Positions 63,963 to 64,000 of a stretch of DNA of 64,000 nucleotides are shown here, in pieces. Source of the DNA: Gluconobacter morbifer G707 (GTDB taxonomy: Bacteria; Pseudomonadota; Alphaproteobacteria; Acetobacterales; Acetobacteraceae); the NCBI RefSeq assembly GCF_000234355.1, contig NZ_AGQV01000002.1, forward strand, positions 358,540 to 422,539, given 5' to 3'. The notes below the pieces were generated by a model. That model saw only the letters and a program-made list of their open reading frames with translations. It made no database searches and had not been told where the DNA came from. Position numbers and translations under genes: made by a program. Each line of letters opens with the position of its first letter. Within the stretch, counting starts at the first letter, position 1.

Positions 63963-64000
63963 GTTTCCACTTTCTCTTACTGATCGCCAGTCACAAAAAA

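Overview
The window looks like a chromosomal housekeeping segment of an alphaproteobacterium. The best guess is an acetic acid bacterium (Acetobacteraceae, Gluconobacter-like). This rests on a GapR/UPF0335 protein, an FtsZ ending in the alphaproteobacterial-style DIPxxLRR tail, a C-terminally extended S16, an rplS-leuCDB arrangement and a glycosyltransferase of a type I associate with acetic acid bacteria. The genus is an inference, not a measurement. I see no insertion sequences, integrases, prophage genes or CRISPR arrays.

Layout. 1-3.0 kb: the 3' part of a UdgX-type uracil-DNA glycosylase, a FUSC-family transporter and tRNA-Ser(CGA). 3.1-6.1 kb: rplU-rpmA, a strong terminator, then obgE-proB. 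6.1-10.3 kb: a membrane coiled-coil protein and gapR on the minus strand, zwf with a small membrane-protein partner, and an HSL-type esterase. 10.3-10.9 kb: RNase P RNA (rnpB) and an intrinsic terminator. 10.9-36.1 kb: one long plus-strand division and envelope cluster, mraZ-rsmH-ftsL-ftsI-murE-murF-mraY-murD-ftsW-murG-murC-murB-ddl-ftsQ-ftsA-ftsZ-lpxC-bamD-recN-ligA. Most junctions overlap by 1-4 bases, and three TGGGA boxes 10 bp apart form a predicted MraZ operator in front of it.

36.1-50.9 kb is a mixed region: a DUF21/CBS membrane protein, a DUF885 hydrolase coupled to pncA, tRNA-Arg, tRNA-Pro, gpt, an MFS exporter, tRNA-Asn, rnhA (frameshifted as sequenced), thrB, ispH, a lipoprotein, an OPT transporter, a coiled-coil/AT-hook protein, a PduO-type adenosyltransferase, DUF4142 and DUF423 proteins, and a periplasmic thioredoxin-like protein. 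51-62.7 kb is almost wholly minus strand: a Spy-like periplasmic protein, ffh-rpsP-rimM-trmD-rplS, leuC-leuD-leuB ended by a clear terminator, two tandem class I aminotransferases and an M3 peptidase. The window ends with tRNA-Ser(TGA) and a glycosyltransferase whose expected acidic DxD-type motif looks degenerate.

Functionally the core of the window makes meso-diaminopimelate peptidoglycan precursors (MurC-F, MraY, MurG, Ddl), polymerises them at the septum (FtsW, FtsI, FtsL, FtsQ, FtsA, FtsZ), and commits lipid A and outer-membrane protein assembly (LpxC, BamD). Translation, protein targeting and leucine synthesis genes form a second block. I did not find a convincing new multi-gene system. 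The observations most worth following are the UdgX loop, the MraZ operator with a LexA-like box upstream, the AT-hook coiled-coil protein, the frameshift in rnhA, two long perfect palindromes beside the tRNA-Ser genes, and the atypical glycosyltransferase.
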